A DNA stretch of 64,000 bases from Malania oleifera (lineage: Eukaryota > Streptophyta > Magnoliopsida > Santalales > Ximeniaceae), in contig NC_080423.1 in NCBI RefSeq assembly GCF_029873635.1, positions 100,874,991 to 100,938,990 on the forward strand, given 5' to 3'. Positions 47,601 through 60,264 of this stretch are shown here, piece after piece. A program made the translations under genes and the position numbers. The notes beneath the pieces are model-generated. The model made no database searches. It was not told the origin of the DNA and saw only the letters and a program-made list of their open reading frames with translations. The first letter of the stretch is position 1; each line of letters starts with the position of its first letter.

Positions 47601-49718
47601 GTGTTGATGTAGCGAGGGAGAGTGATAGCCTATGCCTCACGACAGTAGAAAGAATATGAGAAAAACTACCCTACCCATGATTTGGAGTTGGCGGCGGTTG
47701 TTTATGCGTTGAAGATTTGGAGGCACTATCTATATGGGGATAGGTGTGAGATATTTACTAACCATAAGAGGTTAAAGTATTTCTTCATGCAGAAGGAATT
47801 GAATATAAGGCAGAAGAGATGGCTGGAGCTAATAAAGGATTACGACTGCACTATCAGCTACCACCCAGGAAAGGCTAATGTGGTCGCTAATGCTTTGAGC
47901 TGGAAATCAGTGGATTCATCTGTATTTGCAGTGGAGATTCAGCATCGGATCCAGATAGATCTGGAGAGGCTCGGTGTGGAGCTGGTAGAGGGTGATCACT
48001 AGGCGTTCATTGCTGACTTGGTTTTGCAGCCGACTCTACATGAGAGGATTAAAGCAGCTTAGAGGAATGACGTAGAACTAGTAGAGCTTATGGGAAAGGT
48101 ACAGGATGGTCAGGAACCAGAGTTCAGCATTTCAGATGATTGAGCCTTGAGGTTCCGTACCAGGTTATGCGTTTTTGCCGATCATGAGATCAAGAGGGTC
48201 ATTCTGGAGGAAGCGTATAAGTCCCTATATACTGTACATCCAGGTAGCACTAAAATGTACAGGGATCTTCGAGAGTCCTTCTGGTGGAGAAATATGAAGA
48301 GGGAGATAGCCCAGTATATGGATCAGTGTTTGACATGCCAACAAGTGAAGACTGAGCACCAGAGACCGACGGGATCATTGCAGCTACTTCACATTCCTGA
48401 GTGGAAGTGGGAGCATATAGTGATGGATTTCGTCTCAGGATTATCGCCGGCATTGCATGGACAGGATGCTATTTGGGTAGTGGTGGATCGACTGATGAAG
48501 ATTGTCCACTTTTTTCCAATCAGAGTTAGCTACTTCATGGACAGCTTGGCCGAGTTATACATCCAGGAGATAGTTAGGCTCCACGGCGTACGAGTGTCCA
48601 TAATTTCAAATAGAGACCCACGGTTCACATCTCGTTTTTGGAAGAGTTTGCAAGGGGCCATGGGTTCTCAGTTGTCGTTCAGCACAGTTTTTCATCCTTA
48701 GACAGATGGACAGACGGAGAGAACGATACAAATTCTGAAGGATATGCTGTGAGCATGTGTGTTGGACGTTGGAGGTTGTTGGATGCAGTATCTGCCACTG
48801 GTTGGGTTTGCGTATAACAACAGCTACCGGGCCAGCATTGGGATGACACTATATGAGGCACTTTACGGCAGGAGGTGCCGATCCCCATTATACTGGGATG
48901 AGGTTGGAGAGAGACAGGTATTGGGGCCAGAGCTGATATAGCAGACTCATCAGAGACAGGATCAGGATAGCGCAGAGCCGGCATAAGAGTTATGCTGATA
49001 CTCGTCGGTGAGAATTGGAGTTTGATACAGGAGATCACGTATTCTTGAAAGTGGCACCCCTGAAAGGTGTTATGAGATTCGGGAGGAAGGGTAAGCTGAG
49101 CCCTAGGTATATTGGACCATTCGAGATTCTTAAGAAAGTGGGTCCAATTGCCTATCGTTTGGCATTACCACTGGTCCTATCTAGGATCCATGACGTATTC
49201 CACATTTATATGCTGAGGAAATACGTCCTAGACCCCTCCTATGTGATCAGATATGAAGCACTGGAGTTGGGTGATACTTTAGCTTATGAGGAAGTGCCAG
49301 TGCAGATTCTTTATTGGAAGGAATAGGAGCTACGCACAAAGAAGATTCCACTGGTGAAAGTTTTGTGGCGCAATCATGCCATTGAGGAGGCTTCCTAGGA
49401 ACTAGAGGATCAGATGGATTAGAGATATCCACACTTATTCAATGGAGTTTAGAGTTGAGCCAGTCAGAGTAAAAAGAATAATATTGTGTAGTTTTTATTT
49501 GTATAGTGTAACATAGGACAGATAGGGTTTTTAATTTTGAAATATGAATGTCCTTGAGAGAATTTTGGAAAAGTTGTAATCTCTCAGAACCCTCATTGTA
49601 ACAACGGTATTCCTCCGCCATAAGTGATGGTAGTTAATAAAAATTGGAAGTATTTTCGCTAAGGAAGGGAAACAGGGGAATAAGAAATTTTGAGGACGAA
49701 ATTTTTATGAGGGGAGAA

Positions 49719-49873
49719 TGTAATAACCCCAAAAAGGTATATAGAAGATTAGTGCAATGATTCCAAAAAAAAAAAAAATTAAAATTAAATTAAATAATTA
49801 AATAATTTATTAATTAATCGGATTTAAAAAAAAGAAAGAAAAAATAATAAAATATATTATTATTAATTAAATA

Positions 49874-49920
<47 letters not shown>

Positions 49921-50007
49921 TCCTGAAGCTTCTAGCTTCGGGAGATTTAATGTTTCATTTAATTTCTTCTTCCTCTTCTTCTTCTCTTTTCCTGCGTGCA
50001 GAACTCT

Positions 50008-50067
<60 letters not shown>

Positions 50068-51516
50068 TGATTTCGTGGCGGATTTTCGCCCAATCGAAAA
50101 TCTGTAGATACCACTGGACTCCATTCTCCGCTGCCATTATTTTTACCAGAGCGGATTGGTGGTAGGAGCGGTGTAGGTGTATTCCCCGGGGTAAGCCATT
50201 TTCCCATTTTTCTTTAATTTCTTCTTTCAATTAAGACCCAATTGACGAACTGACACCAACCACTAGAAATCTAGGATTATTCTCTACAGTCTAGTGGGAA
50301 CGGAATTCTCGTGGGGGTAGTAAGGCCAATCCCCAAATTATGGGATGTGCAGGGTTATTAAGGGGCTTATTTTTAATTAATTAACATTAATTTTAAGAAA
50401 TGTTAAAATATTGAGCATCTGGAACTGAGTGGATTTTTTGGAATTTAGGGCTGGTGGCGCCGCATGTGAATTTTGGTTACCCGTGGTAAAATTTGAAAAT
50501 AATTGGGGGGGCTGTTAAATGTAGTCCGAATATTGATTTTGGGTTATGGAGTTAGTGAAGTTCGATAGTATTATTTTGAGAAATAAATAAAATATCTGGG
50601 AAAATGCAAATTGCAAATTTGAATTTCGATGCCATGGGCGTGAGTTTTGGGATTCTAGTGACTCTCAGTAAAGTCCAGTTAAGGCAATAAATTTACAATC
50701 CTTTATGAAAATTAATGGGTTGATAAATGTGAATGATGTTGTCTATTTAACTTGAATTTTTATTCTGCTTAAATATCAATGAAATTTGTGTGGCAATGAT
50801 TTCTATTGAATACAATGTTTAAACTGGAGTTAGAATGATTTACCCGTAAATAGTGATACGGCAATTGTTTTTTAATATGAGAATGAAATGTTGGTAAATG
50901 ATGAAGTTGAAATGTGCAGAATGTATTGCTTTGAGAAAATGAAGAAAGGTGAATCTGGAATGTGTTTTGAGAATATTGAGTAATTGTGATAGAATATGTC
51001 TATAATATTATGAGATGAGATGAATTATGAACTGAGAAAATTCATTTAAAGTAGACATGGTGTTGAGAATACTGATATTGAAATGTGAATATGTGAAATG
51101 AAAATATTGTAAAATGTTAAGTCTGCAATATGAAAATGATAATGAGAAATTGTGGACATCGTGAAATATTGAATGATAAATGCCAAATATAAACCGCATA
51201 AGTATACGGGTATGTGGTGGTAAACCCGTGGATTATATGATATTGAGCACGGGTAACCGTTGCTAGTGGCGTTAGTGCACCCACAACGGATTTTGGAGCT
51301 TGTGACATTACAGTCGATTGTGCCATTTGTTAGGGTTGTTGGACCCCCTACGTCGGCTCAGGATTATAGGCTGCCATCGTTACCTACAGACGTGAATATG
51401 TGATTGATATTTTGATCTAACCGTGTCGGCCAACCGCGGTTGATCTAGCTTCAGGCCGCACAACCTTGACCATGGGGGGACGCATAGCGTGGATAGAAAG
51501 ATCCTCGTGGTGGCCA
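49719..51516 (+). repeat. 3' LTR of the gypsy element, first assembled copy (error-rich from about 50225)
   Basis: It starts after GAGGGGAGAA. It is clean to about 50223, then has frequent small insertions and deletions relative to the second copy at 56620-57925. It is interrupted at 51517 by the nested solo LTR. Confidence 0.75.
49859..50073. repeat. (ATT)n and (CT)n microsatellites in gypsy 3' LTR
   Basis: (ATT)n at about 49859-49919 and a CT tract at about 50004-50073. The same pair sits at about 42040-42103 and 42182-42206 in the 5' LTR, shorter. Confidence 0.85.
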
Positions 51517-53432
51517 TGTAATAACCCAAAAAAAAAATGAATAATAAAATAATAGTTAGTATTAAAAAAGAAATTGGTTTCTCTGTTAGGATATCCTTGA
51601 TTCCATGTTTGATGCCTAAAAAGCCTTGTCTAAGCGAGTGCTCATATACCCTTGCGGCTCCGTCTCTCCTGAGGTCGCCTGGTCAAATGAATTTCTAGGA
51701 TCAACAGGGTAGACACGGTTTATACGTAAATAAGTACATAAAATAATGTTTTGACTGACAATAATTTGTAGAAATATATGATACATAATAATATATAAGT
51801 ATCATATGGGGCCCACAATACTGTTGGGCCCCCATGAGTCCCCAAAACCGTAATGGAGGTTTACGACGAGTCTCAAAGCTATGTAGTTTGCATAAAGTCG
51901 TATAAGTTATTAGAGTTGTAGGATTCTCTCGGGTCCTCGAAGTTGTGTGGGCCCACAAGACCAGTGGGGCCCACAGAATTTTTCAAATTTAATTTTCACT
52001 TCTTATGCAAAAATAAATAATAAAATAATAAATACTAAAAATAGGTTTAAAAGTATACCATGATAATAATAAGAACATAAGATTAAGAAAATAATAAAAT
52101 AATAAAATAAATTAATTCACTAATGATTACCTTAATTAGGCGTAATAGTTAATTAAAAATTTATTTAATGGGAATTGTGGCAACACTCCCACATGCCTCC
52201 ATCCCCATCCCATACTCAACCATACTTGCCCATCCCTTTGCCCATTCTTTAATTTAAAAAAAAAAAAAAAATAATAATTCACTCACACACCCTCTCCCCA
52301 AACTTTTTATAAATTCTATTCTTCCTTCTTCTCCCCAAAATTTTCCTATAAATCGGGAGCCCTCCAGCTCTCAACCTTCATTTTTTCACACACAATTTTC
52401 TGGAAGAGAAGATTAGGAGTGAAAGATTGTGGTGGGAGAGAATTTTTTGAATAATTCTCATCACCCCTTTTTTCCGATCTCATTTTCTTTAAAGATAATT
52501 ATTGTGTTTCGTAGCACCGATAAAGAAGAGGTAAGTAAATTTTGATTATGGTTAGTTTCTTTTTATTTAAATTCATACCCGATTTATTTGTACGTAAATT
52601 TTAATTATGTTTACTTATTTTTCCACAAAATTTCTATGAGTTTATTTTTACCATTTTTCATTATACTCAAGTTCTATCTTTTAATATACTTGCATCTATT
52701 TTGGGTTTAAGAAAGTCTAATCCCCTAGGGGTATCAGCATGTATTTCTAGTCAAAAATAAATATATATATTTTAACACAAAAATGTGTGGCGAGAGTTTA
52801 ATTTTTACGTTACATTTTTATGAATATGAGTAAAGATTGAGATTTTTACGATATTTATTTTAAATTGCCTAATTATAATAGATGATTTTTAAAACCCCTA
52901 CCCTGATGCAACGAAAGTTCCAAGTACAGATTCTCGGTACCCGCAGTTTTTAAAGTTGATACGGATCAGAGTGCACCCACACTGTTTAGCCGAGTGGTTA
53001 TTTATGTTATGGATTTCCTTCCTGATTGCACACCCTGGTTCCGGATCAGGACTAAATAAGGAAAATCATCACTTAACGTTTACGTACGTTGATTTAGTTG
53101 GTCGGCCTAGCCATCTAAGTCCAGTCTCGCCGCACACCCATCATGGGGTAACCATGACTTACGGCAAACGGCCCTAAGGGTGGTTTTTACAATATATGTT
53201 TATACATATTTAATTACGTGTCCAAAGTTACTGATAATTTGTGAAGTGAACAGTGTAAAGTTTACGAGTGACAAGGACATTTTGGTTCTTATATGACGAT
53301 CTAAGGAACGTATAGGAAAAGTATATGTAATGTTTTATCATTAAATATTTTTTTAACGTTTTAAAGTTAGAAGTTTAATTTCGCATTTAATAATAGCATA
53401 TGATTAAAATTACTTTTGAAATTGCAATGACA
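51517..53432 (+). mobile_element. Solo LTR D, first (error-rich, incomplete) assembled copy
   Basis: Same sequence and same insertion point (after GGTGGCCA) as 57926 onward, but with many scattered small errors, ending at the N gap. It is best read as the same insertion seen twice. Confidence 0.7.
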
Positions 53433-53532
53433 NNNNNNNNNNNNNNNNNNNNNNNNNNNNNNNNNNNNNNNNNNNNNNNNNNNNNNNNNNNNNNNNNNNN
53501 NNNNNNNNNNNNNNNNNNNNNNNNNNNNNNNN
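53433..53532. other. Assembly gap (exactly 100 N)
   Basis: A round 100-N run is the usual placeholder for a gap of unknown length. Confidence 0.98.
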
Positions 53533-53817
53533 TATCCCCAAGCCAATCCTCGCGCAAATCCTACCGTAGGACTAACAATCCCCAAAAAAACAATGGTCAA
53601 CAGCAGCACACATGGTGGGACGGCGTGCTGGTAATACATTATGGCTGTTGGTGTCACGCGGGCGAAGCAATGTGTCACTTCATCGGTTAATAGGTGCAGG
53701 GGTACAAAAATCAGGAACATATCAGCATCAAGTAGAACAACAGACAGGGACAAAGTGAAAATCTGGGAGAAAAAAGAGGTCTCGTCTAGAACAGAAACTG
53801 GGTGACTGCGAGAGAGG
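53533..53817. other. Unassigned, low-quality sequence after the gap
   Basis: No clear match to anything else in the window, and no gene. It is probably poorly base-called contig end. Confidence 0.5.
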
Positions 53818-55564
53818 GGATCACTAGGCCGTTCATTGCTGCCTTGGTTTTGCAAGCCGACTCTACATGAGAGTAGTAAAGCAGCTTGAGGAATGACGTA
53901 GAACTATAGAGCTTAATTGGAAAGTTTACAAGGGATGGTCATGAACATAGTTCACACATTTCAGATGATTGAGCCTGGAGGTCCGACCAGGTTATATGCG
54001 TTTTTGCCTGATCATGAGATCCAGAGGGTCATTCTGGAGAAGCGTATAAGTCCCTAATTACTGTACAGCCAGGTACACTAAACTGTACAAGGGACATTTC
54101 GGAGTCCTTTCTGTGAGCATATAAGGGGAGATAGCCCCGTTATGATCAGTGTATTACTGCCATGCCAACAATGGAGACTAGCACCAGAGCCGACGGGATC
54201 ATTGGCAGCTACTTCCATTCCTGCGTGGAATTGGAGCATATAGTGATGGATTTCGTCTCGGATTATCGCAGGCATTGCATTTGCGGAGCTATTTGGGTAG
54301 TGTTGGGATCGACTGATGAAGATTGTCCACTTTTTTTCCAATCAGAGTTAGCTACTTCAATGGACAGCTTGGCCGGTTATACATCCAGGAGATAGTTAGG
54401 CCCTCCACGGCGTACGATGGTCCATAATTTCAAATAGAGACCCACGGTTCACATCTCGTTTGTTGGAAGAGTTTTGCAAGGGGCCATGGGTCTCATTTGT
54501 CGTTCACAAAGTTTTTCATCCTTAGACAGAGGGACAAACGGAGAGAACCGATACCAATTCTGAAGGAATATGCTGTGAGCATGTGTGTTTGACGTTGGAG
54601 GTTGTTGGATGCTATCTGCCACTGGTTGGGTTTTTCGTATAACAACAGCTAGGCTACCATACCTACCCCCCCAACCACCTACCGGCCAGCATTGGGATGC
54701 ACTATATGAGCACTTTACGGCCAGGAGTTGCCGATCCCCATTTAACTGGGATGATGTTGGAGAGAGACGGTTATTGGGGCCGAGCTGATATAGCGACTCA
54801 TCAAGACAAAGTGATTCAGGAAGCGCGAGCCGGCATAAGAGTTATGCTGATACTCGTCGGTGAGAATGAGTTTTGAATACGGAGATCATCTATTCTTGAA
54901 GTGGCACCCCTGAAAGGTGTTATGAGATTCGGAGGAAGGGTACGCTGAGCCCTAGGTATAATTGGACATTCGAGATTTCTTAAGAAATGGGTCCAATGCC
55001 TATCGTTTGTCCTTACCCACTTGTCCTAATCTAGGATCCATGACGTATGCCCACATTTTTATGCTGAGGAAATACTTCCTAGACCCCTCCTATTGTGATC
55101 ACGATATGAAGCACTGGAGTTGGGTGATACTTTAGCTATGAGGAAGTGCCAGTGTCCGTTCGTTATTGGAAGGAATAGGGCTACGACACAAGAAGATCCA
55201 CTGGTGAAATGTTGTGGCGCATCATGCCATTGAGGAGGCTTCCTAAACTAGAGTATCAGATGATTAGAGAATATCCACACTTATTCAATGGAGTTTATAG
55301 TTGAGCCAGTCAGCGTAAAAGAATAATATGGTGTAGTTTTTATTTGTATATGTAACTAGGAAACAGATATGGTTTTTTATTAATTTTGAATATGAAATGT
55401 CCTTGAGAGACTTTTGGAAACTTTTGTATCTCTCAGAACCTCATTGTAACAACGGTAGGCCTCCGCCAAAGTGATGTAGTTTAATAAAAATTGCAGGATT
55501 TTCGCTAAGGAAGGGAACCAGGGGAATAGAACCTTTTGAGGACGAAATTTTTATTAGGGGAGAA
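53818..55564 (+). repeat. Error-rich second copy of the gypsy pol 3' end
   Basis: It parallels 47996-49718 from GATCACTAGG through the polypurine tract, with scattered small length differences throughout. The pattern is of uncorrected reads, not ordinary decay. Confidence 0.75.
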
Positions 55565-57925
55565 TGTAAAAACCCAAAAGGTATATAGAGATGAGTGCAA
55601 TGAGTCCAAAAAAAAAAAATTAAAAATTCATTAAATATTAAATACTTTTATTAATTAAAATCGGATTTAAAAAAAAGAAGAAAAATAATAAATATATTCT
55701 TTTATTAAATAATTATTATTAGTATTATTTTATTATTTTATTTATTATTAGTATTCTCCTGAAGCTTCTAGCGTCGAGAGATTTTAATGTTCTTTAATTC
55801 TTCTTCCTCTTCTCTTCTCTTTCCTGCGGCAGAACTCCCCCCCCTCTCTCTCCTCTCTCTCTCTCTCCTCTCTCCACACTCCTCTCATCCCTCTCTTGCT
55901 CGCATCTTCTTCCCTCTCTCTCCTCTCTCCCTCCTCTCCTCTCCTCTCTGCGTCATCTCTCCCCTTAAACATTCATTATTCTCTTCTCGCTCATCACATC
56001 TCCTCTCACTCACTCTCTATCAGGTATCCATCATTCGGGCTCGCCCCTTCTCGTCGTTCATCCTTCTCCCTCTCTCCTCGTCTCCTCCTCTCAGAAATAC
56101 TCTCTTCATCAGGGCTGGTCAATCCCTCCACATTCATCTCGATCTCCGCACTCCACCTCACGCCGTCTAAATTCTCCTCTCTATCCGACTCTCAACAGAC
56201 ATCGGCCCGGGCTGCCCTGACTCTTCCGTCTCCCTCCCTCTCCCAGGGTCTACCACGGCTGACCTCTCGCTCCTCTCTTCTCTCTCTCTCTCCGGTCGTT
56301 CAACCGAATCCACATGCACCGGTCACTCCTAAGGGGAAACTCTCTAATCGTAATCCTCCTTCTCCACGAAACTCCCTCACTCCTCTCTCCACTATCCTTC
56401 TCACAATCTAGTCATCCTCTCCCGCCCCATCGTCAACACATCTGATCAGTCTCTCTCTCCTTGATTTCGTGGCGGATTTTCGCCCAATCGAAAATCTGTA
56501 GATACCACTGGACTCCATTCTCCGCTGCCATTATTTTTACCAGAGCGGATTGGTGGTAGGAGCGGTGTAGGTGTATTCCCCGGGGTAAGCCATTTTCCCA
56601 TTTTTCTTTAATTTCTTGCAAATTATAAGCCCAATTGACGAACGGACACCACCACGAGAATCTAGGGATGATTCTCTACAAGTCTAGTGGGACGGAATTC
56701 TCGTGGGGGTGTAGGGCCAAATCCCCAAATTTGGGATGCAGGGGTTATTAAGGGGCTTATTTTTAATTAATTAACATTAATTTAGAAATGTTAAAATATT
56801 GAGCATCTGGAACTGAAGTAGGATTTTTGGAATTTAGGGACTGGGTGAGCGCCGCATGTGTAATTTTGGGACCCGTAGGTAAAATTTAGAAAAATAAGTG
56901 GGGCTGTTAAATGTTAGTCTAAATATTAATTTGAGGTATATGGAGTTTAGGGAAGGTTAGATGAGTATTATTTTGGAGAAATAAATAAATTAATCTGGGA
57001 AAAATGCAAATTGCAAGAGTTGAATTTCGAATGCCATGGGCGTGAGATTTTGGGATTCTAGTGAGACTCTCAGTAAGTCAGGTAAGGCGAATAAATTATA
57101 ACAGTCCTTTTATGAAAATTATGGGTTGAGAAATATGTGAAAATGATGTATGTTATTTTACTTGAAATTTATTATGATATAAATATCAGATGAAATTTGT
57201 GTGGCATATGATTTATATTGAGAAATGTTTAAACTGAGTTAGATGATTTACCCTGTAAAATATGTGATACTGCAATGTGTTTTAATATGAGAATTGAAAT
57301 GTGGGAAAATGATGAAAGTGAAATGTGCAAGAAATGTATTCTCTGAGAAAATGAAGAAAGGTGAAATATGGAAATGTGTTTTGAGAAATATTGAGTAATT
57401 GTGAAATAAGATATGTATATAATAGTATGAGATGAGATGAATTATGAACTGAGAAAATATCATTTAAAGGATGAAATGTGTTGAGAATACTGATATTGAA
57501 ATGTGAATATGTGAAATGAAAATATTGTAATGTTAATTCTGCAATATGAAAATGAGAAATGTGGAAATACGTGAAATATGAATGATAAAATGCCAATACC
57601 GCATAATGATTACGGGTATGTGGTGGTAAACCCTGTTGGATGATTATGATATTGAGCACGGTACCGTTGCTAGTGGTGTTAGTGCAACCACACGGACTTT
57701 TGGAGCTTGTGACATGACAGTCGATTGTGCCATTTGGTAGGGTTGTTGGACCCCCTAAGTCCGGATCAGGATTATAGGCTGGCCAGTCGTACTACAGACG
57801 TGATATGTGATATGATATTTGATCTAACCGGGTCGGCCAACCGCGGTTAGATCTAGCCTTCAGGCCGCACAACCTTGACCATGGGGGGAAGCATAGCGTG
57901 GATAGAAAGATCCTCAGGGTGGCCA
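55565..57925 (+). repeat. 3' LTR, second assembled copy, part before the nested LTR
   Basis: It starts TGTAAAAACCC. It is error-rich to about 56457, including a CT-rich tract (about 55835-56455) far longer than the CT run at 50004-50073, and clean afterwards. The segment 56458-56620 matches 50065-50223 essentially base for base. The hairpin-type block is at about 57862-57895. Confidence 0.75.
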
Positions 57926-58225
57926 TGTAATAACCCAAAAAAAAAAATGAATAATAATAATAATAGTTAGTATTAAAAAAGAAAGTGTTTCTCTGTTAGG
58001 ATCCTTGATTCCATGTTTGATGCCTAAGAAAGACCTTGTCTAAGCGAGTGCTCAGAGACCATTGCGGCTCAGTCGCTCCCTGGAGGTCGGCCTGGTCAAA
58101 ATGGAATTTCATAGGATAAACAGGGTAGACACTGTTTATATACGTAAATAAGTACATAAAATAATGTTTTGACTGACATAATTTGTAGAAATATATGATA
58201 AAATAATAATAATATAAGTATCATA

Positions 58226-58405
58226 TGCGGGGCCCACAAGACTGTGTGGGGCCCACATGAGTCCCAAAACCGTATGGAGGTTTACACGAGTCTCAAAGCT
58301 ATGTAGGTTGCATAAAATCGTATAAGAGTTATTCGAGTTACGTAGGATTCATTCGGGTCTCGAAGTTGTGTGGGGCCCACAAGACCATGTGGGGCCCACA
58401 TGAGT
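58226..58405 (+). promoter_or_regulatory. Duplicated GTGGGGCCCAC module in U3 of solo LTR D
   Basis: Four GGGCCCAC sites (58230, 58249, 58373 and 58392) occur as two pairs in a repeated module of about 35 bp, 142 bp apart, some 360-540 bp before the TATA box. GGNCCCAC is the known class I TCP factor site; binding here is inference. Confidence 0.5.
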
Positions 58406-59542
58406 TTTCAAAATTTAAATTTAATTCTTATTCAAAAATAAATAATAAAATAAATAAATACTAAAAATAGTTTAAAAGTAATAACAATGATAATAATAAT
58501 GACAATAATGATTAAGAAAAATAATAAAATAATAAAATAATTAATTAACTAATTGATTAATTAATTAGGTAAGTAGTTAATTAAAAATTTATTTAATGGG
58601 AATGGTGGCAAGCACTCCCACATGGCCTCCATCCCCATCCCATACTCAACCCATACCTTGCCCATCCCTTGCCCATTCTTTAATTTAAAAAAAAAAAAAA
58701 AATTATAATTTCACCCATCTCCCCAAACTTTTATAAATTCTATTTCTTCCCCAAAATTTTCCTATAAATAGGGAGCTCTCAACCTTCATTTTTCACAACA
58801 ATTTTCTAAGGAAGAGAAGGATTAGTGAGTGAAAGAATTTGTGGTGGAGAGAGAATTTTTGAATAAATTCTCAATCACCCACTTTTTCCGATCTCATTTC
58901 TTAAAGATAATTATTGTGTTCGTAGCACACGATAAAAGAAGAAGGTAAGTAAATTTTGATTATGTTAGTTTCTTTTTATTTTAAATTCATACCCGAGTTT
59001 ATTTTGTACGTAAATTTTAATTATGTTACTTAGTTCCACAAAATTTCTATGAGTTTATTTTTACGCATATTTAATTATACCAGTTCTATCTTTAATATAC
59101 TTGCATCTATATTTGGGTTAAGAAATGTTCTAATCCCCTCGGGTAAATTTTCAGCATTTATTTCTATTCAAAAATAAAATTATATATATTTTTAACACAA
59201 AAATTGTGTGGCATGAGTTTATTTTTACGTTACATTTTTTATGAAAATATGAGTAAAGATGAGATTTTTACGATATTATTTTAAATTGCATAAATTATAA
59301 TAAGATGATTTTAAAACCCCTTATGGCAACGAAAGTTCAAAGTTACAGATGCTCGGTACCGCAGTTTAAAGTTTATACGGATCAGAGTGCACCCACACTG
59401 TTTACAGAGTGGTTATTTATGTTAGTGGATTTCTCCTGAGTGCACACCTGGTTCCGGATCAGGACTTAATAAGGAAAATCTCACTTAAAGTTTACGTACG
59501 TTGATTTAGTTTGGTCGGCCAGCCAGCTAAGTCCAGTCTTCG

Positions 59543-59576
59543 GACCGCACAACCCAGTCATGGGGGTAAACATGAC
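59543..59576 (+). promoter_or_regulatory. Conserved CCGCACAACCC + hairpin block, LTR D
   Basis: ACCGCACAACCC is followed by arms GTCATG (59557-59562) and CATGAC (59571-59576) around GGGGTAAA. Confidence 0.55.
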
Positions 59577-60264
59577 TTACGGCAAACAGGCCTAGGGTGG
59601 TTTTTACAATATATGTTTATACATATTTAATTACGTGTACAAAGTTACTGATAATTTGAAGGAAAAGTGTAAGTTTACGTGAAAAGGATCATTTTGGTGC
59701 TTATATGACGATCTAAGGAAAACGTATAAGGAAAAGTATATGTATGTTTATCATTAAATATTTTTACAGTTTTAAAGTTAAAAGTTTAATTTAGCAGTTA
59801 TAGTATATGATTTAAAAATTTACTTTTGAAATTGATGACAAAAGTTTTATGCAGAAATTGTTAAATTTATGTTTATTCTAAAAGCAATCTTGAAGTTATA
59901 GTATTCATTATTGTTTTACGAAATTCTTTAAAAACTCATTTTGGCCACATACTAATAATAATCTTATTTACTTACTGAGCGTCGTCTCATCCCAATCATA
60001 TTTTATTTCAGATAACTCTGAAGGACATGTCGGGAATCAGGCTTAGCAAGCATGCGGGTGGGGATTAGAAAAATAAAGATTGATTAGAAATATTAGTATG
60101 GTTTCAGATATTTATGTTTGTGTAATTTTCCTTCTTTTGAAATAAATGATTGTAATATGGATAATTAGCGCTTTGGTTTAATACAAATTGAGTTTATTTT
60201 GCTTCCGCTGTAAATTAGTAGCAAAAAGTTAATATCTCAGACCCCTCGGGGTCGGGGTGTTACA

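Larger units (their letters stand above)
57926..60264 (+). mobile_element. Solo LTR D (2339 bp) nested in the gypsy 3' LTR, perfect target duplication
   Basis: It begins TGTAATAACCC and ends GGGGTGTTACA. Flanks 57921-57925 and 60265-60269 are both GGCCA. It contains TATAAATA (58763-58770), paired GGGCCCAC motifs (58230-58256 and 58373-58399), the ACCGCACAACCC hairpin block (59543-59576) and TTACTGAG...TCTCATCCC (about 59973-59996). It belongs to a different family from its host LTR. No internal region is present. Confidence 0.88.

Noticed and set aside
53367-53855. Open frames running across the N gap
   Set aside because: They are formed by translating unknown bases.
55787-56411. Serine/leucine-rich open frames
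   Set aside because: They come from a CT-rich, error-rich tract; no homologous protein pattern is evident.
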